64,000 nucleotides of DNA from Mangifera indica (GCF_011075055.1 NC_058150.1:7316001-7380000), one strand, 5' to 3'. Shown: positions 37,586 through 50,538, counted from the stretch's first letter. The notes: generated by a model from the letters alone, not told the origin. Made by a program: numbers and translations.

Positions 37586-39299
37586 ATCTTCTTGTCACTA
37601 GACCAGATTTCTTCATTCATCACTTCGATGCTGCATTGGCTCGATGGGGAAATCTTATCTTAGCTCAACTTACTAGGTTAGAGACTAAGATAAAGGATAA
37701 GTTTAGTCGCATTGAGGATAGGATGACTCTTATAGAGGATAGACTGAGTCGTATTGTGGATACGATGACTCGTACGAAGGTCAGACAATCTCATCACTTT
37801 ACAGATACTGTTGGACAGGTAAAAAAGTTAATACTTTACAAGATATTTCTTCTATTTATATACGTAATCATAAAAATCTTATAATAATTGTACATGTTAT
37901 TACAGTCTTCTCGGGACGATAGTGACAGACTATCGACAAGGACTCTGACATTCTCGTCTCCACTGGTCGTCGATGTGAGTGCTAACTGCTTCGAGTATTT
38001 CAAGGATGTTACTTTTGAAATAAATTTTAATCTATTAAAATTATTACAACGCCAGTTGTTTGATGAGAGACCATCCTGAGAAGATCTGATATTGACTCTT
38101 GATATCGGTAATTATATATCATTGCATGAGGTCTTCTCGATGGCACATTTTATGATGGTTCAAGTAATTATAACGTCCTTTTGAAATAAATATTATATCT
38201 GAATTCTTTGGTTGTACATTTATTAATCCCGTTAAATATAACTCTTTGATTAATTAATATTAATTGTTAATACTGATAAAGGATGTCGGCGACGATGGAT
38301 CACTTCACATGAGGTGTTCTCCGTCGACACCTTCTGTGATTATTCCGATTAGTATAACATAGATATACAATATTATATCTCATTTACACATCTGCGGTTT
38401 GATTTTCTCTAAACTTGTTATTATCGATATTATGACAGCGGCCTGATGTTTCGGCGGCTGCATCGATTACGGATCCCATTGTGACGTCTGTTTCGACATT
38501 AGAGGTACGTACATTGTATAATGAATACTTTGTTGTTTTTTTGTTCAATAGTTTGATTTACTAATATTAAATGTTAATGTTGTCATAGGATATTGCTGAT
38601 GTCGATCGATCACCACATGCGGATGCTCTAGTATCGCTTTAGGAGGAGGTTGAGGTGAAGTGTTAGAAATTTCATCTATTAATTGTTACATTTCTTAATT
38701 TCAACAGTCGTTTAACCTTTCTATCTTATTACAATAGGATCTCCGTTTGGTCTATCTCAACACTCCAAGCAAAGGAAAACAAGTGATCGATATTGTTTCC
38801 CAAGATGATGAGGTCACTGATGATGTTGTTGAGATCCCTGCACACGAGGACCAGGAGCAGGTAATTGAATTTTCAAGAAATTTAATAACTACAATTGAAA
38901 TAATTTATCATCCCATTTAGTCAATTCGTGTATTTGAATACAGCTAGTCCCGAAAGAAAATGTATTCGATATAGTTTCACTTACGGAATCTCCAGTTATT
39001 ACTCCAGCGTTGCAAAAGGTATTAAAAAGTTTAGATTTTTAAAAAATCTGTTAAGTTTGGTTGGAATAATTTATTATTCATTTTACTTAACGTATTATTT
39101 GTTTTGGTGTAGTATTTTCGTACAGTTTGTGGTAGGATTGTCAATAAGTGACCCCTCATTCGTAGTCTATACACGAATCCTCTTAAACCACAGAGCCAAC
39201 AGACCAGACCGTCTGTGCAATTATCGAGCACTGACCGTGAGAAAATATTCAAGAAGTGGTATGCAGAGCTGAACCTATTCGAGAAACGTCATGTATATG

Positions 39300-40150
39300 A
39301 CATAGGTGAGAGGACCAAAATTACATTTTGGGGTACACTCATGGACACCTCCGGATGGTTGTCTAACGAGGTGAGTTCACTTTAACAAATGAATTTTGTA
39401 TTTTGGTTAGATAATCCTTCTATGGCCTGATAACATTATATTTTCTATTTTTCCAACATGTTGATTCGTTTTTGGGGTTATTACGTTGACGCCAGTATGA
39501 TGATACTATGAATTTTTGACATAACTAGACGACAGTTTTGAGTTGTTTTGTAGGATACATCCCTCATGAGTATGCAGCTTGGACGAGAGATTAGGATAAC
39601 TACCAGTTTCCTCTACTCTTTACACGTATGGTGAATGCAAATTACCCATCTGAATTGCATTTGCAACCTTAGGGTATGATCGATGAGGTTAGTATTCGAA
39701 TCTCAAGTACCTTTCTTCTTAATAATAGATTAAGATCTAATATGTATTATATCAACGTGTATAAGTTTATATCCCAATAAACTTCGATAATGCGTATTGG
39801 GTAGTAGGGGTGTTGGATTTGAAGGAGTGGAAGATTACGGTTTATGACTCCTTACAGAGTTTCACTACTGACTCGAAGCTATTTAGGCAAAAGATGTTGG
39901 GATATACATCGATGATACCATATTTGCTAGTTGCGACATCATTTTGATCTGAGACGCGTTGGAGTCCACAAGACGATCCATTTGCATTACATAGGGTGGT
40001 GGATATACCGCAGCAGACGCCTCTATCAGGTGACTATAAGGTGTTCATGTTACGATACATCGAGTGTTTAACACTTCATCGATCGTTATTCTTTAAAGGG
40101 GAGGACTTGTTACGCTTGCGCACTCGTTTAGGCACGCAACTATATATATT
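39300..40150 (+). pseudogene. Ulp1/C48 protease-like domain of the MULE
   Basis: Pieces of the Ulp1 fold are readable: [23 protein letters not shown] (about 39768-39835), [15 protein letters not shown] and SGDYKVFMLRYIECLTL (about 40024-40075). The family has HW in the first motif and DCG in the last. Here His is Tyr and Cys is Tyr, so the catalytic His and Cys are both gone, while the Asp of the YDS motif remains. Stops also occur upstream. Family role in intact copies: SUMO or ubiquitin-like deconjugation, of uncertain use to the transposon. Confidence 0.78.
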
Positions 40151-40428
40151 TATTTATTCATTTGTATATATGTTTATCCATATATTGATTCATTTGTTAT
40201 ATACATTTGCCTTTTATATAGTTACCGTAAGCGACAAATATAATGGAAAAAAATGACTTAAAAACATAACATCCTATAGTTAGAATCTGTCCTCTATAAC
40301 AATCACAAGCATTAGGTTTACAGAAACATCTACAAGGACAACATTTATATTAAAATTAAAAGCCACAAACATTACAGTTATAGAAACAAGTACAAAAACA
40401 ATATCTATATTAAAATTAACAAGTACAA

Positions 40429-43043
40429 CTATTTTCCATCTTTCTTCTTTCTTCCTGAATTTGATGGTACAGAATTAGGTACTGGAATAGGGCTTCTACA
40501 ATTTTGTCTTGTATGTCCAGACTGGTGACATTGGCTACAGATAAGTTGTTCAACAATCTCTTCTTGAGAATGACGTCTGTTTTTATTTGCTAGATGACCT
40601 ACACGACGACGATGCATATATGGTGGGTAGATAACACGTGCCTCCTCCGGATGAATCCACTCTGACTGGTCTCCAAATGGATTGACTGCGTCCGCATAAA
40701 CTATACGATAAAAAGTTGTGTTGTAGTATGGATGCACCCATTGAATACAGGTTGTGAGTTACATATATCTGTCTACAACAATAACATACATGTAGGGAAT
40801 CTATGATAATTGAAATTTTCTATAGGTACATGTATGCTCCGTCAGGTCGACTAGGGCATCATATTGGCCACTACTAAGGACCTGGTATCGATAAAATGTT
40901 ATAGGACGCACCTCCAAGTTTGAAGACTTCCATACGCATTTTGTGATCTTATCTTCAACCCAAGGTGTGATTGCGCTGGTACAAACATTTGTAAATCATA
41001 TAAATATAAACACATTTGGTTAGTAATCAAGTATAAGTTTAGTAACACGCAATTATAACATATTATAATATTGAATATGAACTTATTGGTATGATTTCTT
41101 TTTTCATAAAACTATCGCTGCAATGTATCTCTGATGAACTCGATCAGCATCGTAATAGGTAAGTCTCGAGCGTGTCTAACCAAGGCATTAAATGACTCAA
41201 CAATATTGATAGTCATTACATTGTACCTATGCCCTGTAAAATATGCTCGTATCCATCGCTTGAAACCAACCTCGCACAGGTATACAACTGCCTCAGGGTG
41301 CATACAGGCCAGTGGCTTCATTACTTGATGGAATTCATACTTTATGTATGTCTTAACTGCTTTCCAATACATCCATGCGACTTTGATATTCTTTTTGTAC
41401 TTGGACCGCATGTTACAATGGAGGTGGTGACAACAATAACCGTGGTGCACACTAGAGAATACTTCAACCATTGCAAAAAATATGCTTACATGTCGATATG
41501 AAATGATGGCTAAATGAGGTACCTCACCAATACAATCCCTCAACTTTGTTAAAAACCAACACCATGTGTCATGATCTTCCCTAGGACCAATCCCAAAAGC
41601 AACTGGATATATCTGATTATTCCCATTCAATGTGACAACAATAAATAATTAACCTAGATATCTACCATTTAAGAAAGCAGCATCAATATAAATAACCTGT
41701 TGAATATGTTATTGAAATGCACGGATACTACAATCGAATGTCATGTAAAAGTATTTAAATCGATCATACTCATCCGTTAATGTATGTGTCACTGTCCCCA
41801 GATTACAACGTTCTAAATTGAGACAATACTCCGGTAGCAATATAAACGACTTTTTTGGTATCCCCCTCAATGATTGAAGCGCCCAATTTCTTGCCCGTCA
41901 TGCTTGTGCATATGATATATCAATTTTGTATCGGTTAGCGATATCAACAATGATCTTCTTCGATCGATAAACACGATCAACTAAAATGAATTTGGTCCTC
42001 AAACTTTGTCCCAAAGCTCGGGCACCTGCTTGCCTATGATTAGGTAATATCTGATCTCTGCAATATATGTGATAGCTATCCATACGACGTAATTCAAAGC
42101 TATCACTTTCTCCCACCCTAACTGCCCGTGCACATCATTTACATTCTTCGTTGCGACATTTAACCACCCATCTAATCGTGTCTGATTTGTCCACAAAAAA
42201 TTGATATCCCCTATGAAGCGTGTCTTGATTTATTGCATTAATGACATGTTGTTTACTAGGAAATAATATACCAACTTTTGGAGAATCAATATCGATCGAT
42301 GCTTTAGAGTTTCTAGATGTAGATGGTTGATCAGGAAAATGTGGTAACCAATGAAATGCATCAGTAAGAACATTCCCACCAATAGGATTTGTTTCTAGAA
42401 AATAACTTGTACCTCCAATATCGTAATTAACATAGGGCTTCTCTTCAACCTCTGGTTCTTTGATTGGAATATCATGTACAACCTTTCCATTAAATTCACT
42501 CCACTCTGGAAAAGTTGTTTCGTCCCCATTAAGAAATTCTTCTGCGCGATACAATGCATCAACATTAACTTTATTTATATATGCAAAATCTTCCTCTAAG
42601 AATTCTTGTTTCGGATTGATCTCGATATTTTGAATCTCTTCTACACCAATAGTTTGATTTTCTGGATAACTGCTCGGCTCACTACCTTGAAAATCTTCAT
42701 CTGCTTGTTGAGTGTCATAACTATCATCAGTAACTGTAGTTATAACAAAAACTAGAACACATTCTTTGAAGAGATTAGATAGACCGTTAAGAACCTCAAC
42801 ATCTTCGTCATTCGAAATTTCTACCGGAACACCGTTGTCGAGATACCTTGGTTTCATGCTTAACTGAATGTTAAATATCCATCGATCTATATTACACTTG
42901 TCGCTCACTATTTCGATTAATTCTTCGAATGATGTGTGTTCTGGAATTTTAATCAATTTTCTATTACCTCCAACATATTTTATAACATTGTCATCATTTT
43001 CTATCCAATTTCTCTCATATCTAATTGAAGCATATCCAACCAT
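40429..43043 (-). pseudogene. MuDR-type transposase of the MULE
   Basis: The minus-strand open part 42135-43043 has a PB1-like N-terminus (MVGYASIRYERNWIEND to VEISNDEDVEVL), an acidic linker and the MuDR DNA-binding segment (VGILFPSKQHVINAINQDTLHRG to KCRNEECK). After frameshifts the catalytic core appears: VIYIDAAFLNGRYLG (about 41656-41700), then NNQIYPVAFGIGPREDHDTWCWFL (from about 41625), and C-terminal VESFNALVRHARDLPITMLIEF (about 41130-41195). A CCHC zinc knuckle, CSQCHQSGHTRQNC, lies at about 40510-40555. The second DDE Asp, normally in an IISDRH-like motif, is Tyr (IISYRH). The protein is therefore broken both by frame and by active site. Confidence 0.85.
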
Positions 43044-43075
43044 TTAGATTAATCCTACAATAAAATATATAATCA

Positions 43076-44103
43076 ACATAAATAATACGACTGAAAATAT
43101 TATTTACAGATGTCTATTGCACAATTATACCTATTCCATAATTCAATTATATATTGTGACTACTTAAATATATCATGTTTTGGTATTACCTTTTAAAAAA
43201 TAATAATTTAATTTAAAAGGTAGTTTTGGTATTTAAGGGGATATTTGGGGCATTTTCGTTTAAATACTTTAATATAAAGGTATTTTTGCTTAAACCCAAA
43301 ATTATGGATAAATTTGTATATTACCCAAATAAAATATATAATCAACATAAATAATACGACTGAAAATACTATTTATAGATGTTTATTACACAATTATACC
43401 TATTCCATAATTCAATTTGACAGAATAATATTATTAAACATAACCTACTAATTTTTATTATTTTACTTCTTACACACAACTATAATTTATTATATAAGAT
43501 ATCACATATAATTACATTATTAATAAAATAATAACGATTGAAGTAATATCATATTATCCTATACTACTATAATATTTACAACATAACCTATCTAATTTTT
43601 ATTATTTTACATATTACACACAACTATAATTTATTATATAAAATATCACATATAATTGCATTATTAATAAAATAATAACGATTGAAGTAATGACAGGGAT
43701 AAATACCTCGAAATGATGAACTTTTCTCTTCACGCCCGAAATCTTGAACACGAACTTATTTTCTCTTTTCAGAAATCTCTCTCAGATATGTTAAAAATGA
43801 AGGAAGATATGTGGTTTATATAGAAATAGAGGAAGGGTAGTTTTGGTATTATTTTGGGGCATTTTTGTTTAAATGCTTTAGATTAGAGGTATTTTTGTTT
43901 AAACCCCAACATTAGGGGTAAATTTGTTTATTACCTTTAAATAAAATAATATTTTAATTTACAAGGGTAGTTTTGGTATTTAAGGGGATATTTGGGGCAT
44001 TTTTGTTTAAATACTTTAATTTAAGGGTATTTTCGCTTTAACCCCAAAATTTAGGGTAAATTTTTTATTACCCTAATAAAAATGGCATTTATTTTAATTT
44101 CCC
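43076..44103. repeat. right subterminal repeats of the MULE
   Basis: Three kinds of direct repeat fill the last kilobase. First, about 90 bases at 43064-43160 recur at 43330-43420 (shared CAACATAAATAATACGACTG). Second, about 115 bases at 43437-43555 recur at 43570-43692 (shared CACACAACTATAATTTATTA). Third, GGTAGTTTTGGTATT followed by GGGGCATTTTYGTTTAAATRCTTTA recurs at about 43223, 43836 and 43967. The left end lacks this organisation. A short leader (43680-43800) precedes the transposase start. Confidence 0.8.
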
Positions 44104-44221
44104 AGATATATTAGCAAAATATACTCTTAACAAAATATAAGAAAGCTCAACCAATAAAATTGAGGGGCATTTTGCTTGGGGAATATTTTATTACTAAAAT
44201 CAAAAGATTACCTTAAAAATA

Positions 44222-44668
44222 GATTACTTTGAGGATTACTGGATATAAATTATTACTATGTTTGATAAAATTTGATAAACTAGGTAAATATAATTAATTA
44301 TTATGTTTGGTTAGGGATAATAAAAAAATATTATTATATTATTTTACTTAAATATTTTTGGATATAATTATTTAAAAATATTTTTTATGTTATTTATTAT
44401 ATTAATTGAAAATGTAATTATTTTTTTCCCTAAAAAGAGTAAATAAGGATAAAGATGTAATAAAATAAAAATTACTTTTGTAATCTTTTAATATTTAATG
44501 TGGAGGTAGTAATCAGATTATTCTTATATTACTTGTCATATCACTATTGATAATAGAATATTATCAAAATCTTTTATTACTTATAAACCAAACAAAATAA
44601 TATAAATAATAAAATATAGATTAGCTGAGTAATCTTTAATGCTCCTTAACCAAACGCATCCTTATTGT
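44222..44668. repeat. family B AT-rich element (copy 2)
   Basis: Matches the 24.1-kb copy word by word in the same orientation but is longer. It has ATTATTATGTTTGGTTAGGGATAATAAAAA on the left and ATAAACCAAACAAAATAATA then CTTAACCAAACGCATCC on the right. The paired TGTTTGG and CCAAACG words look like inverted ends. It lies about 110 bases outside the MULE right end. Confidence 0.55.
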
Positions 44669-44699
44669 TATTATTATTGCATAACAAACGACTAGTTGT

Positions 44700-45944
44700 G
44701 TCAACAATGGCTAGACATATTAGCTATACTAAGATGACTTAGAATACAATAATAGTGGGTCTTGACAATTTCAACCACTTTCACAACCTCTTTAACATGC
44801 ATGTTTCATCTCCTATTTTTTATGGGATAACATTTCATCTTTATTTTCTATCACTACAATCTTCTATTTTCATGTGATACCACAATCTAACATATTTACA
44901 TAGGCATAAAGATTCAATGTAATAGTGCTAGAATTTGAATATATATTTGTCCAAGGCATGAGTTATGTCATACCAAAATGAACCAAAGTTGAAAAATGCA
45001 AGACACATGCATATGAACAATTATTTACAAATAACAAACGATCGTTCATAGGCATAGTACAATACGATTGTGACAAGGCACGATCCATGAACTCCATAAT
45101 TACTAGCTCTAGAATTCTTGGATTCGTAAGGTACAAGATGAGCAATAGTGCTTAAAATATGCATAATTGTTAACTCATTATATTAAGGCATTAATGAGCA
45201 AGAGGCATTGTTCGTGGAATGAATTGTTCATCTTTAAATGAGTTAATGCAAGAAAAAATCAATTAATTATGAAGGATTGTGCATGAAAAATACACAACCA
45301 TTCATGATTTATATAAAAGACTTAATGAGCATGGGGTACCATTTGCGTAATGACCTATTTATCTTCAAATAATCAACACAAGAAGAAATCAACATTTGAT
45401 ATACAACTGTTCAAAATGTATGCACACACATACATAGGTAAAATATCACCTTGTGTATGCAAAAGTTGCCAATCATTCATTGAAATTGTCATTGGGTCTA
45501 GAATCTTTTCAAGGAAATCTTGTAATGTGATGACAGTCTTTGCATGAGTAGTGCACAATTGTTCATGTGATTGGTATAAATTGAATAGTTGACCATTAGG
45601 GTGTTAATCAATGTTGAATTCGCTAGAAAAGAAGTTTTTGGGGTCCAAAACATCTATGCATTCATACTGAACACTCATTTGATAGTGTATTTCAATGACT
45701 TTATTTGAATGTCTAATGACTATATCAAGCATTCTGACATCAAAGGCTTATAAAAATATGCTATTTGAGTTTAAGGAAGGTTTGAGAAACATATACAAGC
45801 CTTGCATTAATCCTTACTCTCTTTAAGAGAATACTTGTACTTTATTTCTTGTAATCAATCTTGTGTTAAATAAAATATATTTTGATCTTATTCAATTTGA
45901 TCTGTTCTATATGATTTTGGTACGATATGATTCTGATTTGATAT
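44700..45944. other. unassigned spacer, possible solo-LTR-like DNA
   Basis: No gene. Two diverged direct copies of about 115 bases lie near 45185-45300 and 45310-45420 (shared TTAATGAGCA...AGAAATCAA). The segment 45640-45900 resembles the R-U5 part of a long terminal repeat (short AT-rich end after TTAAGAGAATACTTGTAC), but no partner was found. Confidence 0.3.
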
Positions 45945-46301
45945 TGTTTATAATATATTTAATGAATATAATTAGTTGTATATTAATTGTATATTACTAA
46001 TATAATTAGTTATTTGTTAGTTGTATATTTATAGCTAGAATAATTAGTTCCTATTTAGGAATCTTGTTCATGTATATATATCAACACATATAATGAAAAA
46101 TACATCATATTCTATTTTTCTAAATTACATTGTATCAGAGTAGGTTCAACGCTAATCCTAGCTACTTTATCTCTCTTGTCTTTGCCTAGTTTGTTTATTG
46201 TAAGGGTAGATCAACTCTCTCTTGTGCAATTGATCACTTGTGCCTCTAGGTTTGACGTTGTGTGCCTTTGTTTGATTGTTGTTTATGTTTGGTGATTAAA
46301 G

Positions 46302-49300
46302 ATGGTGGATAACACGCCTACTTCTGATCTTTGTGCCTTTGTTGGCACAACTATGAAGTTTAATGGAATAAATTATGCACTTTGGTCTCAAGATTTTTGT
46401 ACCTTTTTGGGCTCATAAGATCGTGAACATCATCTCTTTGATAATATGTTTGATTCAAAGAATTCTAAAAATGCAATATAGCATCAGTCTGATTATGTAG
46501 TCAAGACATGGATGTTGAACGCCTTAGAGCTTGAGATCGCTACCTTTGTTGGTTTTGCATCAACAACTAAAGAGATATGAGATTTTAACAGAGAGATGTT
46601 TTCTAATGATGGTATCAACTTTTATATATTTTATTTGTTTCAATAACTTGTTGATAACAAGTAAGGGAAGAAGACTATGTTAGAAATTTTTGTTACATAT
46701 AGGGGGATCATCAATGAATTTTGTCAACTTCAACCTCTCTTTACAAATTTAGAGACTCAAAAGAAACAATTGGAAAACATATTTGTACATGGTTTTTTGA
46801 TGAATCTGAATGAACTATATAATACTACTAATAGTCAGTTGCTTGTGGGAAAATGTCATGCCTACACTTTAGTCTGTATTCTCTCACTTACAGTCTACTT
46901 CTTTAACATTGTCTTCTCCCAGTATGGATCTTGAGCATACCGCTATGGTTGCACATGGTAGTGGGCATGACAATGACAAAGGTAAAATGAGTGATCAGTT
47001 ATATGATTTTTGTGGTAAATGAGGGCATACTGTAGATCAATGTTGGGATAAGCATCGCAAGTCTAAATGGGCTACCAAAGGTCATAACTCATCTAATATC
47101 CCTAAGATAGCAGTTATTATTCTTTCTTCTGATAAACCTAATTCTGAGACCGTTAGGCTTTATCTTAAGGATGTTATTCAAATCTCTAAGGAAAAGTATG
47201 AAAAACTACTTCACTCTCAATAGAAAACTATTGCCTCTTCTATCTTTTAGTCATGTATTGGAGTATTTGTTGTTTTTTTTGATACTTCATGGTTAATTGA
47301 TTCAAGTGTGTTAGTTCATATGACAAGTAACTTGTATCAATTTAAAAGTTTGTTTCATACCTTGCCAGTCTTTATCTCATGTTACTATTGTCGTTGGTTT
47401 TATTTTAAGAGTATATGGTTTTGGTATCTTTAATGCCTCCTCTCTTGTTCTTGATCAAGTTTTACATTTTTCAAAATTATTATTTAACCTCTTTTTTGTT
47501 AATTAACTTGTTAAATCTTTGAATTGCTTTGTGACTTTTTTCCTAACTCATTGTGTTTTACAGGATTTCCAAATGAATACAATTATTTGACATGACTCTA
47601 AGTCAGGGGAAGATTATTACCTTAATCCTAGTTTTGTACCTTCAGTTGCTGTTGTTGGGAGTGTGTCATCATATAATTTGCATTATCATTTGGGTTATCA
47701 CTTTATTTGTAGTTTAAAAAAAGTTGTGTCCTTTAGTAGGCATGTTTCTAAAATAAACTATAATGCATGTCAATTGGGAAAACATCACAGAGCATATTTT
47801 CCTTCTATAGAAAGTCAAAGTTTGTGTCCTTTTAATTTAGTATATTCGAATGCATGAAGTCTTTATCATTATTCTACTATGTCAGGTTATCGGTATTTCA
47901 TTTACTTTTATGGTTGAGTATTCAAGGATGACTTAGATTTATTTATTAAGAGATAAATCATTTGTCTTTGATGTACTTTAAACCTTTCATAATGAAATAA
48001 AGAGTCAATTTTCTTCTAACATTCATGTATTCAAGTTTGACAATCCCTTAGAATATATGGAGTTTGATTTCTCTAATTTTTGTTCTTCTAATAAAATTAT
48101 TCATTAGACATTATGTGGTTATACTCCACAACAAAATGGTGTGGTTGAAAGAAAAAATTGATACCTTTTTGAGATTACCTGTACTATTATGCTTCAAATA
48201 AATATACCTAAATATTTTTGGGGCGATGTTGTACTTACTACAAGATTTCTTATCAACAGAATGCCTTTTACCCTTGTAAGTGAAACTTCATTTAAATGTA
48301 TTTTCCCTAACTCTCATATGTTCGAAATTACTCCTCGTATATTTGGATGTGTATGTTTTGTTCATTTTGTTAACACTAGTATGGATAAACTTTCTTCTAG
48401 ATCTATTAGTTGTATTTTCTTAGGGTATTCTGAAACTTAATGGGGGACTAAAAAGAGGTTTGTTTCTGCGAATATGACATTTTTTTATTCTGAGTCATTT
48501 TTTCAAGTAGCCAATGATAATCATCCTATTCTTTTCCTACATTAGTGTCTACATCCATTCCACCTTCCAATGCAAGTTTACAATCGATGACAACCTTTGC
48601 AAACTCTTAATGCTCCAGAGCCATTTTTTCCTCCATCATATTCAGCTAGTGATTCTTCTGATATGCCATTGCTCTTTACAAAGGTAAACGTTCTTATAAT
48701 TAGCATCCCATTGCAATTATTGTCTCCTTTAATCCCCTTGGTCATTTTATTCGTTTGTTTGCTTTGTCTTTGTCATTTATATTTGTTCCTAGGAATTATC
48801 ATAAATCAATGCAAAGTCCTAATTAGTAGAAGGTCATGAAATAAGAGATGTCAACACTTCTTGCTCGAAATATATGGGACTTGGTACCATTACTTGAGGG
48901 AATTTATCTAGTTGCATGCATGTGGGTTTTTACTGTGAAGTATCATTCTGATGGTTCCATTAAAAGATATAAAGCATAACTGGTTGCTAAAAGATATACT
49001 TAGACCCTAGGTATTAACTTTTTTGAAACATTCTCCCCTCTTGCTCAGTTTAGCTCTGTCCATATGCTTGTATCTGTAGCAGTCAATAAAGATTGACCCA
49101 TGTATCAACTAGATGTCAAAAATGCATTTCTTTATGAGGACATAATTGAAGAGGTTTACATAGAGCAACCACTTGGGTTTGTTGCTTAAGGAGACTCATC
49201 TTGTTTGTAAACTGAAAAAGTCATTTATGGTTTAAAATAGAGTCTAAGAGCTTGGTAGGACAAATTCAGTCAAGTAGTCTTTATTGCAATATTTAAATGA

Positions 49301-50047
49301 AGTCAAGTTGATCATTTAGTCTTTGCACCATATAACTAATATGGTATTGTAGTAGTGATTGTATATGTGGATGATATACTATTATCAAGTAGAGATATAA
49401 TTGACATTAAAGAAACCAAGTGATACTTATAGCAACAACTTGTTACAAAAGACTTAAAACATTTAAGGTACTTTCTCAGTATTGAAATTGCTTGTAGCAA
49501 ACAAGGTATAATACTATCTTAAAGAAAGTATGCCACAGATCTTCTATAAGGAACATGTCTATTAGGAGTAAAACCAACAGATGTCCCTATAAAACCTAAT
49601 CTAGACTTATGGAAAGATTATGAAGACTTTGAAGACAATACTCGATTCAGAAGACTTGTTGGGAAGTTTATTTATCTTATAGTAACCAAACTAGACATCG
49701 TACATGTTATAGGGCTAGTTAGTTAATGAATGGAAAAACTTAAGAAGTGTCATTGGGAAACTGTTTGTAATATTTTGAGATATGTTAAATAGTCACCAAG
49801 AAAAAGTTAGTGGTTTGAAAAGAATAAACATATTGATTTAGTTGGTTTTTCAAATGCCAATTATGCTAGTGACAAAGGTGACAGAAAATCCATATCAGGT
49901 TATTGTACTTTTGTAGGAGATAATCTAGTAACTTAGAAGAGTAAAAAGTAGACAATTGTGTCTAGATCTAGTGCTAAAGCTGAGTATCGTGTCATGGCTC
50001 AAGCTACATGTGAACTAATATGGTTGAAGGCGCTTTTAGAAGACTTT

Positions 50048-50109
<62 letters not shown>

Positions 50110-50302
50110 TCATATTCCTATGCATTGTGATAATCAAGCAATAATTCACACGGCAAGTAATTTTGTTTTCCATGAACAAACAAAACATATTGAAGTTTAT
50201 TATCACTTTGTGAGGAATTTGTCACTAGTAAGAAGATTTGTACTCCATTTACACCTTCAATGGACCAAATTGCTTTTAAGAAGGATAACTTCACTTGGCT
50301 GA
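46302..50302 (+). pseudogene. copia gag-pol, many stops
   Basis: Readable pieces in order: gag start near MVDNTPTSDLCAFVG (46302); the zinc knuckle region CGK-stop-GHTVDQCW (about 47010-47045); integrase-type LGYHF and LGKHHRA (47690-47790) and NRMPFTLVSETSF (48258); reverse transcriptase QLDVKNAFLYEDIIEEVY (about 49108) and VIVYVDDILLSS (about 49351); and RNase H RSSAKAEYRVMAQATCELIWLKALLEDFG (49965-50050) and HCDNQAIIHTASN (50125-50160). More than twenty in-frame stops interrupt it. Most stand where the family has Gln, Arg or Trp, consistent with C-to-T decay. It cannot make protein. Confidence 0.88.
50049..50106. repeat. TA microsatellite inside RNase H region
   Basis: About 29 TA units interrupt the RNase H domain between LEDFG and MHCDNQ. 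Its length happens to keep the surrounding frame open. It must have grown after the element stopped moving. Confidence 0.92.
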
Positions 50303-50538
50303 GTCACAAGCTTTACACGATGGACATCTATGCTCCAGCTTGAAGAGGAGTGTTAATAATATTATTTATAATATATATTTTAAATATAATTAGTTGTATA
50401 TTACTAATATAATTAATTGTCTGTTAGTTGTATATTTATAATCAGTATAATTAGTTTTCTACTTTAGGAGTCTTATACATGTATGTATATCAACACATAT
50501 AATGAAAATTACATCAGATTCTATTTTTCTAAATTACA

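Larger units (their letters stand above)
34109..44103. mobile_element. Mutator-like element with Ulp1 gene (Kaonashi/CUMULE-like)
   Basis: A 9,995-bp element. Its ends are imperfect inverted repeats: GGAAAATTAAATAATTGCC on the left and, on the minus strand at the right, GGGAAATTAAAATAAATGCC. It is flanked by the perfect 9-bp direct repeat AGATATATT (34100-34108 and 44104-44112), the target duplication size of Mutator elements. Inside are a plant-mobile-domain/DUF1985 gene and a Ulp1 protease-like gene on the plus strand, convergent with a MuDR-type transposase on the minus strand. This layout is known for Ulp1-bearing MULEs (Kaonashi in Arabidopsis, CUMULE in melon). All three genes carry stops or lost active-site residues, so the copy is dead. 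It lies between the BPI/LBP and DUF1664 genes. Confidence 0.9.
45945..50538 (+). mobile_element. Ty1-copia retrotransposon, decayed
   Basis: A 4,594-bp element with similar terminal repeats at 45945-46129 (185 bp) and 50351-50538 (188 bp). Both begin TGTT and end TCTAAATTACA, and they share TATATCAACACATATAATGAAAA. The primer-binding site TGTATCAGAG at 46131 resembles the initiator-Met tRNA complement TGGTATCAGAG. A purine tract, TGAAGAGGAG, stands before the right LTR. Order gag, integrase, reverse transcriptase, RNase H defines Ty1-copia. The LTRs are short but within the known range. No clean 5-bp target duplication was found. Confidence 0.9.
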
